From positions 86,234,069 through 86,298,068 of the forward strand of contig NW_024609884.1 in assembly GCF_016920785.2 (NCBI RefSeq): 64,000 nucleotides of DNA, written 5' to 3'. The position numbers were made by a program, and so were the translations under genes. The notes beneath the pieces were generated by a model that searched no databases, was not told where the DNA came from, and was given only the letters and a program-made list of their open reading frames with translations. Origin of the DNA: Ixodes scapularis (taxonomy: Eukaryota; Arthropoda; Arachnida; Ixodida; Ixodidae). Each line of letters starts with the position of its first letter. The first letter of the stretch is position 1. Shown one piece after another: positions 1 through 11,283 of the stretch.

Positions 1-203
1 TTTTCTTCCGTTACGTTAGAAAAAGTCACCGGGGAATCTGTGCTTCGTATTAAGCGTGGCTACCAATTGAAGGAGATAGCGTGGCACGCGACATTCGAGA
101 CACAAATGTTACGGTGACGACGAGCTAGGACGGCGAGTTAGCGTGGCAGCCAAGGACACAAGGCTCGTCGTAACGTAACGTAAGGAGTTGAGCTCGGTTC
201 AAC

Positions 204-500
204 TTTTCACACCCCTACTGAAAAAAACCATTTGGCGCCCATATGAAAATAAACGGGTCCATACCGGTAACCGTTTAACCATACTGGTCACCAGTTTGTC
301 ATAGGGGTCGCCCGTATGGCTCAAAGGGGTCCCCCGTATGAGCCATAACGGTCACCTATTTGGCAAACGGGTCGCTCGTCTGGGCAAATGGGCGACTCCT
401 TTGGGCAAAGTTGTCGCACGTTTGCTCAAACCGGCGACCATGTTGCAAACTGCACCGGTTTAATCAAACGGCTCTCCGGAGCCCGTTTGATATTGAACGT
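204..500. repeat. Left subterminal repeat cluster
   Basis: Degenerate short repeats recur about every 20-27 bases around cores such as AAACGGGTC, ACGGTCACC and CCGGTAACC. They lie just inside the left inverted repeat and mirror the cluster near the right end. Clusters like this in DNA transposons commonly bind transposase. That role is inferred here. Confidence 0.6.
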
Positions 501-507
501 ACAGATC

Positions 508-1797
508 GGCGGCGTGGGCACGCCTAGCGTTTCAGCCGTGGCAGCCAATGTTTTCCGGAAGGCTGGGAGCGCCGGTTCATCGATTTCAGATCGTCCGCGT
601 AATGCAAGTAATTATATATTTCAATTGCGCTGATTTTCGATTATACTGCAACTAAAACTAACACCTTTTTTTTTTTGTTTTACGTAAACGCGCGACGTTG
701 GTGAGCCGATATTTTTGACAGACCTTCAATACTTTGTCCATCTTTGTTGCCTCAATTTACTTATTCAGCTCGAATCTCTCTCGCAGAAGACGCGACCGCG
801 TGAAAGAATGTATGTCTAGACAGGGACCCCGGAACCGGGGGGGCAACGGGGGCTTGAGCCCCCGCTGTCATTTTCCAGGGGGTGCTGGGCTATATGCTGA
901 GCCCCCGTGCATTTGGCTCATGGCCTCCCTCTCCCCCAGGGACGAATTAAGGTACGGGCTGAGGGGGGCCCAGACAGTGCAGCCCAGGGCCCCGGGTGGC
1001 CCCGTGCTGGTCCCCGGAAATTTGAAAAAAAAAAAAACGCTAGTCGGTTTTAGTTTAGAATAGCTGAGACCTAAAAGTGGAACAAAACTCGGAGGAGCCT
1101 CTGGGCCCTGGCTTTCTGACGTCGTGCCATCCCATTCCCCCCACTCCCACTCCCCACTCTTTTTTTTTTTTTTTTCAACGGGAAAACAGGGACTCCACAA
1201 AGTTACCCTCTTTAGACGAGCTGGTGTTTATGAGCTCGTTGTAAAAAAAAACTGTGCTAGAGCAACAAAATGTAAGCGTTGCCTCCCACCCTCCTTGTCG
1301 GGGGGAGCAAAGCTGTCGACGCTGGCGGTCCCTTTGAGGTCTCTTCTAATTGAAACCAGACGGAAGGACGGCCACGGAGTCCTCTATTGTACTGGGGCAC
1401 CCTCGACACGTTGTACGGACAATAGTGGGTTGGAAGGCAAGCAAGTGTTGCCGAAGGCTACACGAGCAACATACATTCTACACATTATTTTTTCTATATA
1501 TTTTGGTCTTTTAGTGTCGTTCCACATGGAAAGTTTCCTCCGAAACGACAAGTTTAAAACACGCAAAAACAAATATCGGTGAACCTCCCCAAGTATTATT
1601 TTCTAACCACTAACAGGCCTTTCAAGGAGCCGGCTCTTGAGATGTCCCCCAAAAGTTTTCGAGAGGCAGTGGCTGCAGGCAACTGCTCTTTAGCCCGTGT
1701 CTGATCCGCCAGTGCGAGACACGTTTTCTACCATCGAGTGATATGACCGCTGCAATTTTTTTTTCCCAAGCCTCTGAGGTATGACTTTTTATTCTTA
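508..1797. other. Interior of the first TIR element, no recognised gene
   Basis: This stretch has a GC-rich block at 820-1020 with runs such as CCGGAACCGGGGGGG and CCCCGGGTGGCCCC. Homopolymer A/T runs at about 1024-1036 and 1160-1175 follow. Short open frames exist on both strands, but they are low-complexity and resemble no family I know. Confidence 0.5.
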
Positions 1798-1805
1798 GCT
1801 TAGAG

Positions 1806-2192
1806 CAGGGGTGGCCAAGCTGTTGCTCTTTGCGTGTTGAAGTGCGGCTCGTGGCTTCATAATATACCAAACTAACACCCCCCCCCCCCCCCCCTTTCCC
1901 GCCTCCCTCCCGGCCACATGAGCGCTTTCCCAAGAAGAGAAAAGGAACGAGTTTTAAATCGAGACAGGTTGCGGTTTGGTCCTGTGCTACCGCTACCATA
2001 CGTACGTACAGTTGAACTGCTTTTGACTTGGATATATCTAAAGTAGTTCAAGTTTCATTTAACGGTCTAAAAAAAGTTTAGACCCCCCCCCCCCCCCCCT
2101 TTTTTTTTCTGCCTGTTTTTTTTTTTTTTTTTTCAGGCGTTTTTTGGAAGTTTGTTTGCGGCTTTTAGGCCGGGTCAGCCTAGCCACCCCTG
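1806..2192. mobile_element. hAT-type miniature element with perfect 8-bp TSD
   Basis: The element begins CAGGGGTGGCCAAGCTG and ends with the inverse of an almost identical terminus (CAGCCTAGCCACCCCTG). It is flanked by GCTTAGAG at 1798-1805 and GCTTAGAG at 2193-2200. An 8-bp duplication with CAGGGGTGG-type termini is characteristic of hAT elements (Charlie-like). The 387-bp interior has poly-C and poly-T runs and no coding capacity. The perfect duplication suggests a fairly recent insertion into the larger TIR element. Confidence 0.85.
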
Positions 2193-2200
2193 GCTTAGAG

Positions 2201-2830
2201 TAGTACGTCTAAATCACGACCAACTCTGGTCTAAATGGCTGCGAAGCTCTAAATTTTGTGAACTTAGAAGAAACAAGACCATTTCCAAAACTGATTGAAA
2301 CATTTTACCCTTGAAACAGACAGCGTGTGGGAGAGGAGTTTGAAAATACCTCCTTGATCTTCATGAGAGATGCCCGTGAATCTGCCCAAAAGGACAGTAG
2401 TTGCCATATTACAATTGCGTTCATTCTTAATTATTCCTTTTACTATTTGTATGCAGAAGTTTGTTAGTTTGGGACATGAGAGGTCAGTTATTAGAAGAGG
2501 GTGGACGAGGCGGTTTGAGCCCTAAATACTTTAACCACCAAGATTAGTTTGTTGTATGTTTTGCTTTATTGTAAGATGGGAGTAAATAGATGAATTGAAA
2601 AAAAGTCACTAATTAAAGGGGTCATGAAATGTTCATGACTCTAAAGAGGTGTACGTACTGGTCCTGAATGTATGGACACATCGAATAGATATAGGATAAT
2701 TAATCTTCTATAAACAGTAAAATAATTGTAATGGTTTCTTTTTTTCAATCAAAAATTTTTTCACTACCCCCCCCCCCCCCCTCTTTTTTTATTTCGACCT
2801 CTAGCCCCCCCATGCAGAATACACTTCCGG
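2201..2830. other. AT-rich interior, no gene seen
   Basis: AT-rich sequence with a C15 run at about 2767-2781. Around 2615-2650 there is a TTAAAGGGGTCATGAAA motif, the same terminus type seen in the elements at 26.5 kb and 30.3 kb. It is therefore probably a fragment of that family. Nothing coding is recognised. Confidence 0.4.
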
Positions 2831-3790
2831 GGTCGCTGTGTCTAGACTCCGTTTCACTTTAATTCAAGACGCAGCGAAGGTAGCACGCGTACACGCGGCT
2901 GCAAGAACATCGAGCATTGCGAGAGCACGCCCGCCGTTGCAGCCCTCAAACTACAAGCTTGCGCTGAGTTCTTTCTTCGCTCGGGCGCAAGCCGAGCTTC
3001 TGGCAGTCCTGCCGCCATTTCCAAAGTTCGAGCGCGCGCGCGCGTTTGTTCTTCGGGACTACAAAAACGCATCTCCCTGGAATGCCTGGGGAGAGGGAGA
3101 GGGGCTGTCCCGGTGGTCCCAGCGCCTTGACCTCGCCCCCTCCCTCCTCTCTTGTCACCCCTGTCACGTGACCCACAGCAGCGCGCGAGCTACACGCTGA
3201 TAAGCATAGAGATCCGGAAGGGCGCGCCTTGCAGCCGCTTTTTTCTTTGTCTGCTTGTTGTCAGTTGCTGCTCGAAGTTCGCTCGTCCTACCTGCTTCAA
3301 TCTGTCGCCTAACCCTGCGGTCTTGTTGGGATGTCTCTCGACAACGTATTGGATGTGCACCAAAGCTATCAGTGTTCGAAAAGACCCACGTGTATGTCGG
3401 CAACGAGCGATTCTTCAAAGAAGTCGCAAATTCTCGCGGTTTGGTTGGGTTCGGCAAATGACAGCTTGTGCGCCGCATCGTGTTGAAACTTCCAAGGAGC
3501 CGTTCCCTTTCGTTTGTGTTTGTGTGGTTGTCCTGCTTTGACCGTGTCGACAAATATCACGGATTACCTCTTTCAAGTCCGCTATTGTTATGGTAAGTGC
3601 ACTGCAACCTACGTGTTGGCAACGATTGACCGTTCTTCTACGCGTACTCTTCTTAATTATCTAAAGAATTATGCAGCGCCTATTCGCGCGGCAGCCAGGA
3701 GAATAATTTCCCCGAAAGTCTACCTGTATAGTGTTCACAGATCGCTTGCACGTTTGTACTTGTCTACAGAAGACGTAATAAACTTCGAGG
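2831..3790 (+). promoter_or_regulatory. CpG-rich promoter-like block with a possible 30-codon leader ORF
   Basis: The block is clearly richer in GC and CpG than its surroundings (for example a GCGCGCGCGCG run near 3032). It lies in the middle of the first TIR element. A short frame opens at 3394 (reads MSATSDSSKK...) and stops at 3486. Several other small frames overlap it. None resembles a known protein. It may be the promoter and 5' exon of a transposase gene whose body is lost. That is a guess from position and composition only. Confidence 0.25.
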
Positions 3791-3984
3791 AGAATTGAAA
3801 ACAATCCTTTGTGTCGGTTTTCCTGTCCACTTACAAGCACCTACGCGAGTGCAGTTGTTCTACGTGTTTTCTCCATGTTATAATTACGTTTATGAGTTTC
3901 GGGACGTCTTAAATATGTTTAAGATAACCAACCTCCCAGACGATACCCATTTAGGGCTAGCGCATAATTTGGCATTTCGAAGGG

Positions 3985-4215
3985 CACGTTCAAACGTGTG
4001 GTCACGTGCCATGTCAAACGGGTACTCGTACCATACGGCACCCGTATCAAACGGGCACCTGTATCAAACGGGTACCGTTTCGAACGGGTACCGTTTCCAA
4101 ACGGGTACCCGTATCCCATAATCACGTTTGATCCAAACGGATCGACAGGTTTGATTTCAAACGGGCGACCAGTTTGCCACCCGTTTGAATTTCAAATGGT
4201 TTTTTTCAGTAGGGA
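3985..4215. repeat. Right subterminal repeat cluster (AAACGGGTACC-like units)
   Basis: About ten units built on CAAACGGG(T/C)ACC occur with 15-18 base spacing between 3985 and 4130. More divergent units follow up to 4200. They lie immediately inside the right TIR and match the motif of the left cluster in inverse orientation. Confidence 0.65.
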
Positions 4216-4512
4216 CAGCACCGTTTTCTTAGGTTACGTCTAAGTCACCGAAACATTCGATTCTCGAAAGTCGCGTGCCAGGCTATCTCCTTGAATTGGT
4301 AGCCACGCTTAATACGAAGCACAGATTTCCCGGTGACTTTTCGTAACGTAACGTAAGAAAACGGGGCAGTGTGAACCAGACTTAAATATTAGTGTTGCGC
4401 GAGCTCCCGCGGCGACGGCAGCTTACGACGTGGGAAGTGACGTCACTAGCCTCTCATATAAAAAAGAAAAAAAACGCCTAGCAACTGATCTGATTGTTGT
4501 TGCAGCAGCGCT

Positions 4513-4662
4513 ATGGGTAGGCCACGCATGGTTAGGACTCCCGAAGAGCAGCGTGAATCCTAGGAGCGGCAAAGGGAAAAGAAACGGCAAAACGACCAGC
4601 GGCTGCGTGCTGCGACCAGCGGCGACATTTGGTATAGTGCAGTCGGCAATCGTTGCAGGTGA
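4513..4662 (+). pseudogene. Relic reading frame beginning MGRPRMVRTPEEQRE, internal stop
   Basis: From the ATG at 4513 the frame reads MGRPRMVRTPEEQRES and then meets TAG. The same frame continues with a strongly charged ERQREKKRQNDQR stretch to a stop near 4662. This kind of basic/acidic start (GRPR..RTPEE) is one I associate with repeat-encoded predicted proteins in ticks, but I cannot name the family. The internal stop and short length mark it as decayed. A homology search of this translation against tick proteomes would settle it. Confidence 0.35.
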
Positions 4663-4699
4663 TAGCACAGCACTGCTGGCCAACCGCCTTCACGTCGTG

Positions 4700-5150
4700 G
4701 ATTGGAGCCCCATTTTTTTTTTCCTGTTTGAATTAACTTTTTTTCTTTTTTTAATATACAACATCTTCCCAGAACTTTAAAAACTCTGCCTTGTTTCGTT
4801 ACAAGAGCGCAATCAAAGGTATGAAGACAAAACGAAAGAAAAAAAAAAAAACGCGAACACACACATTAAGGATGTAATGTCAAGGTGTATTCACATTTGG
4901 TTTAGCCGATGATCGCACAAACACCAAAAAGAAGGAACTGCGTGAGCGTGCTCTCTTGGTGCGGCTTGATTGGCTTTATTGGCCCGTAGTGTTGGCTGCG
5001 CCCTGATCGAAGGGAACGCGAACTCAAACTTCAGATCTTAAGGTCTAACCAACGAAGGGCATCCGGCACGCCCCAGCAAAAGAAATAGCGCGTAAATTCC
5101 TTGGCCAACTGGAGATCTTTTGTCGTGCAACCAAAATCTCGAATGCAGGG
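4700..5150. other. No gene recognised
   Basis: Mixed composition with T- and A-runs near 4715-4760 and 4838-4850. Nothing coding or RNA-like is recognised. Confidence 0.4.
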
Positions 5151-5164
5151 CGCCTTCTCAGTAA

Positions 5165-5290
5165 TACACTCTTAATCTGGGGCCGGCAAACGTCACGGCT
5201 ATAGACGTGACGTTCAAAGTTTGAAAGCGCTCGTCGTCATAATAGCCGGCCCACCGGAATAGCCGCGTACTCCGTCGCGGCGGCGGGTGC
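5165..5290. repeat. Fragment of a MITE-like family also present at ~18.35-18.49 kb
   Basis: An ACACTCTTAATCTGGGGCCGGC terminus is followed by a short hairpin (AACGTCACGGCTATAGACGTGACGTT) and a second GCCGGCCC block. The inverse of the same terminus closes the palindromic repeat at 18348-18485. The two share end sequence and the TCACGGCTA hairpin theme, so they are probably relatives. Confidence 0.5.
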
Positions 5291-7170
5291 TCCTTTTTTA
5301 AGCGGCCCGTTCATTTGGGCGGCCCGTTATTGAAGGGACAGCTAAAAATGGGCCGGCTTCTCATTTTCTTTCTTTTGAATTCTTACTCCAAAGTGGACGC
5401 GTATGCAGCGGTTACCTTTCTTTCTTTGTTCGGGCTCACCACTCTGCACGGCCGTTAAAACATGACGTCACTCCTTCGGAATAACGTCATCGAACGCGAT
5501 GGATGTCGGGAAACGAGCGTATGGGAATCGGCTAGTTAATAAACTACGTATAAATAAAGTAGAACCATAATTGCTAACTTCCGTTTAGCCGGCATATTTA
5601 GATGTCTGAAGCCTCTCATTAACATGGACTGAAACAGTTGGAGTGTTTGCATATTTGAGAACGTGATGCTGGTTAGCCGTTCGAAGGATCAGCCACCGCG
5701 TTAGGACACTTTTGATATAGCAGTTAGTTTGCACGGCTCGGAGGCAAGGTAAACCATCGAGATAGAATATTTCTTGTGCGATTACGGGGTGAATCGAGAG
5801 ATATTTTAATTAACTTATTAATTAGTGAAATTAGCCTATAGTTCCAATCTGAAATTTACAGGGCATTACAGAAGACCTTTAAGTCAGTCAACTTCAAAAT
5901 GATTCGAATCACATATGAAGCGTAGTGATATGCAGAAGTTGTGATACAAGCGCAAGGCAGGTGAGCGAAAATGCAGATAATAAGGATCGGGAGAAATATC
6001 GCATACGGACGTATTTTTTTGCGATGCTCGCGCTCCCAATATTTAGGAGTTTGACGGACTTGGTGGTTTTTGATTATGCCCAACAAGTTTCTAATTTAAA
6101 CTATCTTATGCTTATTTTTAATAACTAAAACGTTAATCAAATGATATGTCAACCAGACGACTGATTGCACAAGCATAATTTTCATAGTGACCGCAAAGCT
6201 TCTAATAAAAAGCTCAACAAGTTTTTTTGTTTTTTTTTTGACCAGCGCTTGTTATATACTCTGTTTTACGAAGCACAGTCTACATTTTCTGTAAGACTGT
6301 CCATCGAACTCCATATTGGCAAATGCGCAAGTAACGGTTTTCCTGCTTCAGGTGTTTCTCAAGTTCGCTTTCCTTTCCCAAGGTCTTTAAAAAAGGATTA
6401 CCTTGCCTACATCGTACTTCCAAGATACAGTATATACTGCACTCACACGGTGGGTGCGTGAGACACAAAATAAATGGAATATTCCTTTGAGGACATACTA
6501 AGCTCCAAATTAGGGTAAATATTTTATCTGGAAAATGTAATAAAATTAAAAAGATTACACTAAATATAGATGGTTCGAGCCTTCAAGCTCGAGTATTGTC
6601 TAAAAATAAATATTTAATTTATAACTCGATTTAATTATCGTGTTATCATTCAGTGGCGCGCACCTGCCGCCTCCACGAAAATACGCTGGTTCCCACTCGG
6701 GGGTTCTTCTTTTATTTTGTACTGAGCACAGTCTCCTAAACTTTTATCAGCGACGGTAGCCATGTACAAAGCATAAAGTGCTCAGGCGCAAATCATATCA
6801 CTCTGGGTTCCAGCGTCTTCGTCGTTATTCAGCGGGGGAAACAAAATACTCTAGAAATTCCTCTAGAAACGCCGTGATTGAAGCCACTCAATTCCAAACG
6901 GGTTCATTGCGACCCTTGCCATTATACCGTATACCTCGGCTTAATCGTACTGAAGTTGCAAAGGGATTTCCTAGAACCCCTAAATATTGAATTTTAGGTA
7001 CCCGCGTCGGTTTATTTTACACACAGACACGTGCACACACGCACACACGCACGCACATACGCACACGCACATGTACCGGTACGTATATGCACTCGCGCGC
7101 ACGCGAACAAAATCTCATTGCATATTGCCGCACATGTAAAGCTCGGCTGACTGGGAAAACCGTTAAGGCC
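5291..7170. other. AT-rich stretch without recognisable genes
   Basis: Mostly AT-rich. Short frames exist (for example 5856-6086 minus, 6165-6461 plus) but are compositionally random-looking and match nothing I know. A CA-rich simple-sequence tract occupies about 7019-7075, just outside the next TIR element. Confidence 0.4.
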
Positions 7171-7174
7171 GGTT

Positions 7175-8285
7175 CACACATACAGCGGAGCGCTAAGTTA
7201 GCGCTACGTGAGCGCTCCAAGGAGCGCTCATGTGGCGCTTCTTGGCGCGTGATGTAGCGCTCTGTTAGCGCTTCAGAAGCGCTTTGTTAGCGCTCTGTTA
7301 GCGCTACAGAAGCGCTCTGTTAGCGCACTCACGCCCCTTGTGCCGTGCTTGCTGCTGCGGAATAGCGCGTGCACGGCGATTCCTTCGTGGTTGTTTTTCC
7401 TTTGGCATTGAAAGAAGAGGAAGTAAAGTGGCCGCTCTCCAAGCAAAGGGTCCGGCAGGCGACCCAGAGTCATGGACTCTGAGCGACTAATTGATTGGGT
7501 ACGAGCTCATCGCTTTCTAATCGATATGCGTGACCCTGCTTTCAAAGACACACATGCAGTTAAAAATAATCGCCTTCGAAAGAGCTCTGTGTCTCGGTCC
7601 CTCAGCCTAGGAACATGGTTCGCCGGGTACCCGTCGGTATCTCGGTGGCGAAAGATTTCGCGCACCCAGAAGACTCTTCTGGGAGTTAAACCGTCCACAC
7701 AAATATGCACTAATCGCGTATCTAAGAGCACTTGTCGCATTTCTATTTCAGCATCCCACATGTCCGCCATAGTGCTGCTGATGCACACCCAACCACAGGA
7801 ACCGAAACCGCAGTGCACCTGCTAATCCGCAGCACCGCGGTACAAGAAGGGCTAAAGCGCGAAACACATGTACGACGAAACCTTCCGATCCGACGTGCGG
7901 ACTGCCGGAATGACGTTGGGAGGAGAGGGTTTTCGTAGCATCGGAGAGCGTTGAAAACCCTCGCCTCCGACCGTCGTATTGCGCGGTCGGACGTCGGATC
8001 GGACGGTTTCGTCGTACATGTGTTTCGCCCTTAATGACGCGCTAACACGGCGCTACTGAAGCGCTAACAAGGCGCTACTGGAGCGCTAACAAGGCGCTAC
8101 TGGAGCGCTAACAAGGCGCTACTGGAGCGCTTACAAGGCGCTACTGGAGCGCTAACAAAGCGCTACTAAAGCGCTAACCACGCGCTATATTAGAACGAAG
8201 TCACGAAGTCACGCGTTGGAAGCGCCACATGAGCGCTCCTTGGAGCGCTCACGTAGCGCTAACTTAGCGCTCCGCTGTATGTGTG
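7175..8285. mobile_element. TIR element with internal GCGCT subrepeats
   Basis: About 70 bases at 7175-7244 (CACACATACAGCGGAGCGCT start) recur as a reverse complement at 8215-8285. Just inside both ends are irregular arrays of AGCGCT units: TTAGCGCT..GAAGCGCT at 7245-7330, and a regular ~21-bp GGCGCTACTGGAGCGCTAACAA unit at 8038-8190. The interior carries a second, nested inverted-repeat element. No transposase was found, so the element is non-autonomous. The flanks are CA-rich microsatellite, which hides any target duplication. Confidence 0.75.
7848..8034. mobile_element. Nested MITE with ~50-bp terminal inverted repeats
   Basis: The left arm (GGGCTAAAGCGCGAAACACATGTACGACGAAACC...) is mirrored at 7985-8034 by ...GGTTTCGTCGTACATGTGTTTCGCCCTTA. 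Inside the arms lies a further imperfect inverted pair (GAGAGGGTTTTCGTAGC and GTTGAAAACCCTCGCC). It is about 187 bp, has no coding capacity, and sits wholly within the GCGCT element, so it inserted later. Confidence 0.7.
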
Positions 8286-8297
8286 TCGACCACGACC

Positions 8298-8396
8298 CCG
8301 ACCACCACCACCACCACCACTACCACCACCATTACCACACACACACACACGCACACACACACACGCACACGCACACGCACACGCACGCACACGCAT

Positions 8397-8434
<38 letters not shown>

Positions 8435-8452
8435 GCACGCACACACGCACGC
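8298..8452. repeat. Compound microsatellite (CAC)n then (CA)n
   Basis: Visible CCACCACCAC... at about 8300-8335 runs into an almost continuous (CA)n/(CGCA)n tract to about 8452. The open frames across it on both strands are simple-repeat artefacts. Confidence 0.9.
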
Positions 8453-8459
8453 ACAGCGG

Positions 8460-8850
8460 CGATCTATGGGCCTTTTCCGCGTAGTCGTCGCCATCTTGCG
8501 TGTTGCAGCGACAGCCGCGCCGTCTGGCGTCTGGCGTACGGTTGTTGTGCGCCCATTTTGGTATGCGGAGAGCAGCGTTGTTCCTAGCTCCCGCGTTGTC
8601 CCCATTGACCCCGTGCATCGTATCTTCATTGTTTTCCTTTTAGTGAGTTCTTAATTTGTTTGTTATTGAAAGTGTGAATTACTCTTGTGTTCTGGCGTGT
8701 TTATTCGCCCTCATGGCGCCCGTTGTTGCGCCAGCAGCACCGAGAGGTTCGTCGCCAGCGTCGCCGGTAATCGAAATCGGAGGCATGTTCACTTTTCCTG
8801 AGGACGTTTACCAGTGTTTACTCTTCGCGTGTTGTTGTTTGTGAAGAATG
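8460..8850 (+). promoter_or_regulatory. CpG-rich TSS-like segment with short ORF
   Basis: CpG-dense sequence contains GCCATCTTG (8490-8498), a YY1-like core often found at transcription starts. It is followed by a frame whose internal ATG at 8713 reads MAPVVAPAAPRGSSPASPV and ends at 8844. The peptide resembles nothing I know. It could be the 5' end of a host gene or of a lost transposon gene. No downstream exon was identified. Confidence 0.25.
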
Positions 8851-9310
8851 ACTGCCTTCTGCGAATGACTAACGGAGGGTTTCTATGCGCGAGCGAGGGC
8901 GACCCTGGGCATAGAAGTATCATCGTTTAATCGTAGAAATACTCACAATGGGAGTTGGCGACGCGGGCCGAACGGTTTATTGTTATGGTGCACCGTCGAG
9001 GTACGATCGCTAGTACCGGGACATCTGTACTTCGTATGACGCCCAGATGCTTCGGAACTATTCAGGAGATGGGGGTGAAAGGGGGGGGGGGGGGGGGGGG
9101 GAGGACGACGACGATTTTGCGCCCTCTTTTTGTATTGTTTCCATTAACGTACTTTAACGGGCGTCGCTACCGAGCAACACACAAAATTATAGTGCACATC
9201 CTCGTAGGAATGAACGGAATGAAAAGCAAAACATGAGTAGACAATAACAATCATTACACCCAGGGTCTTACATTTGCACCACAAGCTGCAAAATTCGTTC
9301 TGCATTTGTC

Positions 9311-9571
9311 TTATCGAGGCCTGTTACTGCACTTGTAGATGTCCGTTTCTATACTGCCTATTTGCTTTTTTTTTATGTGCTGATATTGCAGAGCTTCCCC
9401 GCTGATATCAGCGGGGAAGCGATGCAAAATGTATACGTTACAGCCGCATTCGCTTTGCGGCTTCTTGTGTTCGGTGCACAATTCGTCGCGCGCTATCTTC
9501 CGTTTTCGGAAATTGCTGCTGCAGCCAACGACTGCGCAGTGGCAGCCCGATGACCAAATATGCGCGGACAT
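9311..9571 (-). pseudogene. Truncated THAP-like zinc-finger reading frame
   Basis: The 86-residue minus-strand frame has the start of a THAP-like (C2CH) domain. It has HCAVVGC near the N-terminus, a second Cys-rich stretch (CTEHKKPQSECGC) and then LHRFP, the usual HxFP landmark. After that the sequence degenerates: the tryptophan and the C-x2-H pair of a complete THAP domain are absent, and the frame ends within ~35 residues. THAP domains bind DNA and head several transposases. No transposase body is present here, so this is probably an exon relic. A 28-bp perfect palindrome lies in its C-terminal part. Confidence 0.45.
9393..9420. repeat. Perfect 28-bp palindrome
   Basis: GCTTCCCCGCTGAT is followed immediately by its exact reverse complement. 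In the minus frame it encodes the RFPADISGEA segment of the THAP-like relic, so the palindrome was probably created by a local fold-back that ended the coding homology. Confidence 0.9.
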
Positions 9572-9911
9572 GATACATCGACGTATAACCCACGTTATTA
9601 CAACTCACTTTGCTGTCAAGGGCTTCAAAACCCATTTAACGCGCACCACTTCAGCATCTTGCCAGCCGGCTAGGCCTGCTCCCGCATACCGGAAGTGTGA
9701 GAACCGGAAGAACTATTCCCGCTGTGCGCCGAGTCGCCGAGTCGAGGCTACGCACGTTACGCGCTGGGTCGAGGTTAGACGGAAAAGGTGTATACGGTCT
9801 CGCGATCTGTCGGTGTTGCGTTGCCACCGCAGACACGTTGATATTTTCATTTAAACGCGAGAAGTTCGCCTGATTGAGCATCGGTTTTTAGTCTAGTTCA
9901 GGCTTCTTTCT
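9572..9911. other. No recognised gene
   Basis: CpG-moderate sequence upstream (minus-strand sense) of the THAP-like relic. It could hold that gene's promoter. Nothing specific is seen. Confidence 0.3.
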
Positions 9912-10599
9912 CAGGGTGTCGAAATGGTCATTATTTCAGTTCGGTTCGGGTTCGGGTTCAGTAGCGTTGTGTTTTGTTCCGGTTCCGTTCCGGTTTAGGG
10001 TAGCGCAGATAATAGAGAATTGTAGTCGACCGTTCCCGCAGCCCGCTAAGCACCCGGAGAGCGCTCCGCAATCCTACACAAGACCTTGAGCTATGCAGAG
10101 AATGCTGGCGGCGCGCATGCGCAGCTGCGGTGTTTTCTTCGGGGATACCGTAGCGGAGGAGAAAAACGATCTACTACAACTCCCTAATCCGGTTACCGGT
10201 TTTGATAAGCGCGAACCGGTTCAAACCGGTTCCTAACTCGACCTTTTAATATTGACCGAGCACTCTCTGCAGCCTTTTCTGAGCACGAGATAGTTGCAAT
10301 AGACCCCATCCCAATACTACTCCCTCTTCAGGCAGATATGAAAACTCTGCACAGTGACGTGCGCAAGACACCATTTATGTGGTCAGGCTATTACTTGAAT
10401 ATTACTGTTCTTAAAGGGCAACTCCGCTCAATTCCGAAAAATTTAGGCTTACATGTGATTCCGTTTCACAAAGCACTACTAAACAACTCTACGTCTTCGG
10501 ATTCGCGAAATGTGAAATATTATTTGTGTAATCCTAATTTAAACACCAGCTGATAACGAAACCGAAACTTCGGTTGCGTCAGGCAACATTGGTCTCGTG

Positions 10600-11260
10600 T
10601 GGTCAGAGTCATGGGCACGTCACGTCGAACCACGTGGTCTTGTGACGTTCAGGAGGGGGGCGAGGGACAGGACACGCGACGCGCGAAGGTCGCTTCGCGT
10701 GGCGTGGACGGAGACGGCCCGGGCGAGTGGGGGAAGGGGAGAAGACGAAAGAGGAGAAGGGGAGCGGAGAAACAGACCGATAAGCGCGCAGGGCAGCGCA
10801 AACTAGCGCATCCACGTTGCGGTGACCACGTGAACGCCCGGTCAGCCAACACCGGGAGGAGAAACTCATGACGTCATCGTTCAATTTCGCTCTGAGAAGT
10901 AAAAACAAACAAAACGTGAGAATGACGTACACATGCCTCTGACGTAGTGGCTCAACGTTTGCCGCTCCAACTCCGTCGCATTGACTGCGCTGACGATTGC
11001 GCCTCGCGTCGCACGCTAGAGTTGGCAGATTTCGGCGACTTGGCTCACTTGAAGGTTTGCTGGCCAGCTTATTAAATATATAGACGGAATTAGATCGTAA
11101 TATTTGACATGGGGTCTTCCTATATGATACTGAAGAGGGCTACATAGTTTTCTAAATATCAAAAATGAAGCGGAGTATATATAAGTGATCGGCTTTCTAT
11201 TAGAGCGCAGCTCTTAGGCGCCCGTTTCCGGCTTGAGCGCCGTCGCCGTCGGCATAACCG
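10600..11260. other. GC-rich then AT-rich interior of the hAT-like element, no gene
   Basis: 10600-10870 is CpG-rich with open frames on both strands, typical of composition rather than coding. There is no known domain. 11040-11280 leads into the minisatellite. Confidence 0.4.
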
Positions 11261-11283
11261 CGCGGTGCATTATTGGGCAATTT

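Larger units (their letters stand above)
1..4381. mobile_element. Long-TIR DNA element, left tip cut by the window edge
   Basis: The first ~116 bases reappear as a reverse complement at about 4244-4381. Shared landmarks are the GTCACCGG-type block, a CTTCGTATTAAGCGTGGCTA block and a GGAGATAGC block. The right copy extends slightly further out (GGTTCACACTG), so the left tip lies just outside the window. Inside both TIRs comes a second inverted pair containing CCCTACTGAAAAAAACCATTTG (about 211-233 and 4191-4213), then clusters of degenerate AAACGGGTACC-like repeats. No transposase is recognisable in the interior, so the element looks non-autonomous. The superfamily cannot be assigned because the target-site duplication is not visible. 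Confidence 0.75.

Noticed and set aside
8216..8654. Several 67-123-residue frames on both strands rich in His/Thr or Val/Cys
   Set aside because: They are translations of the (CAC)n/(CA)n microsatellite, not genes.
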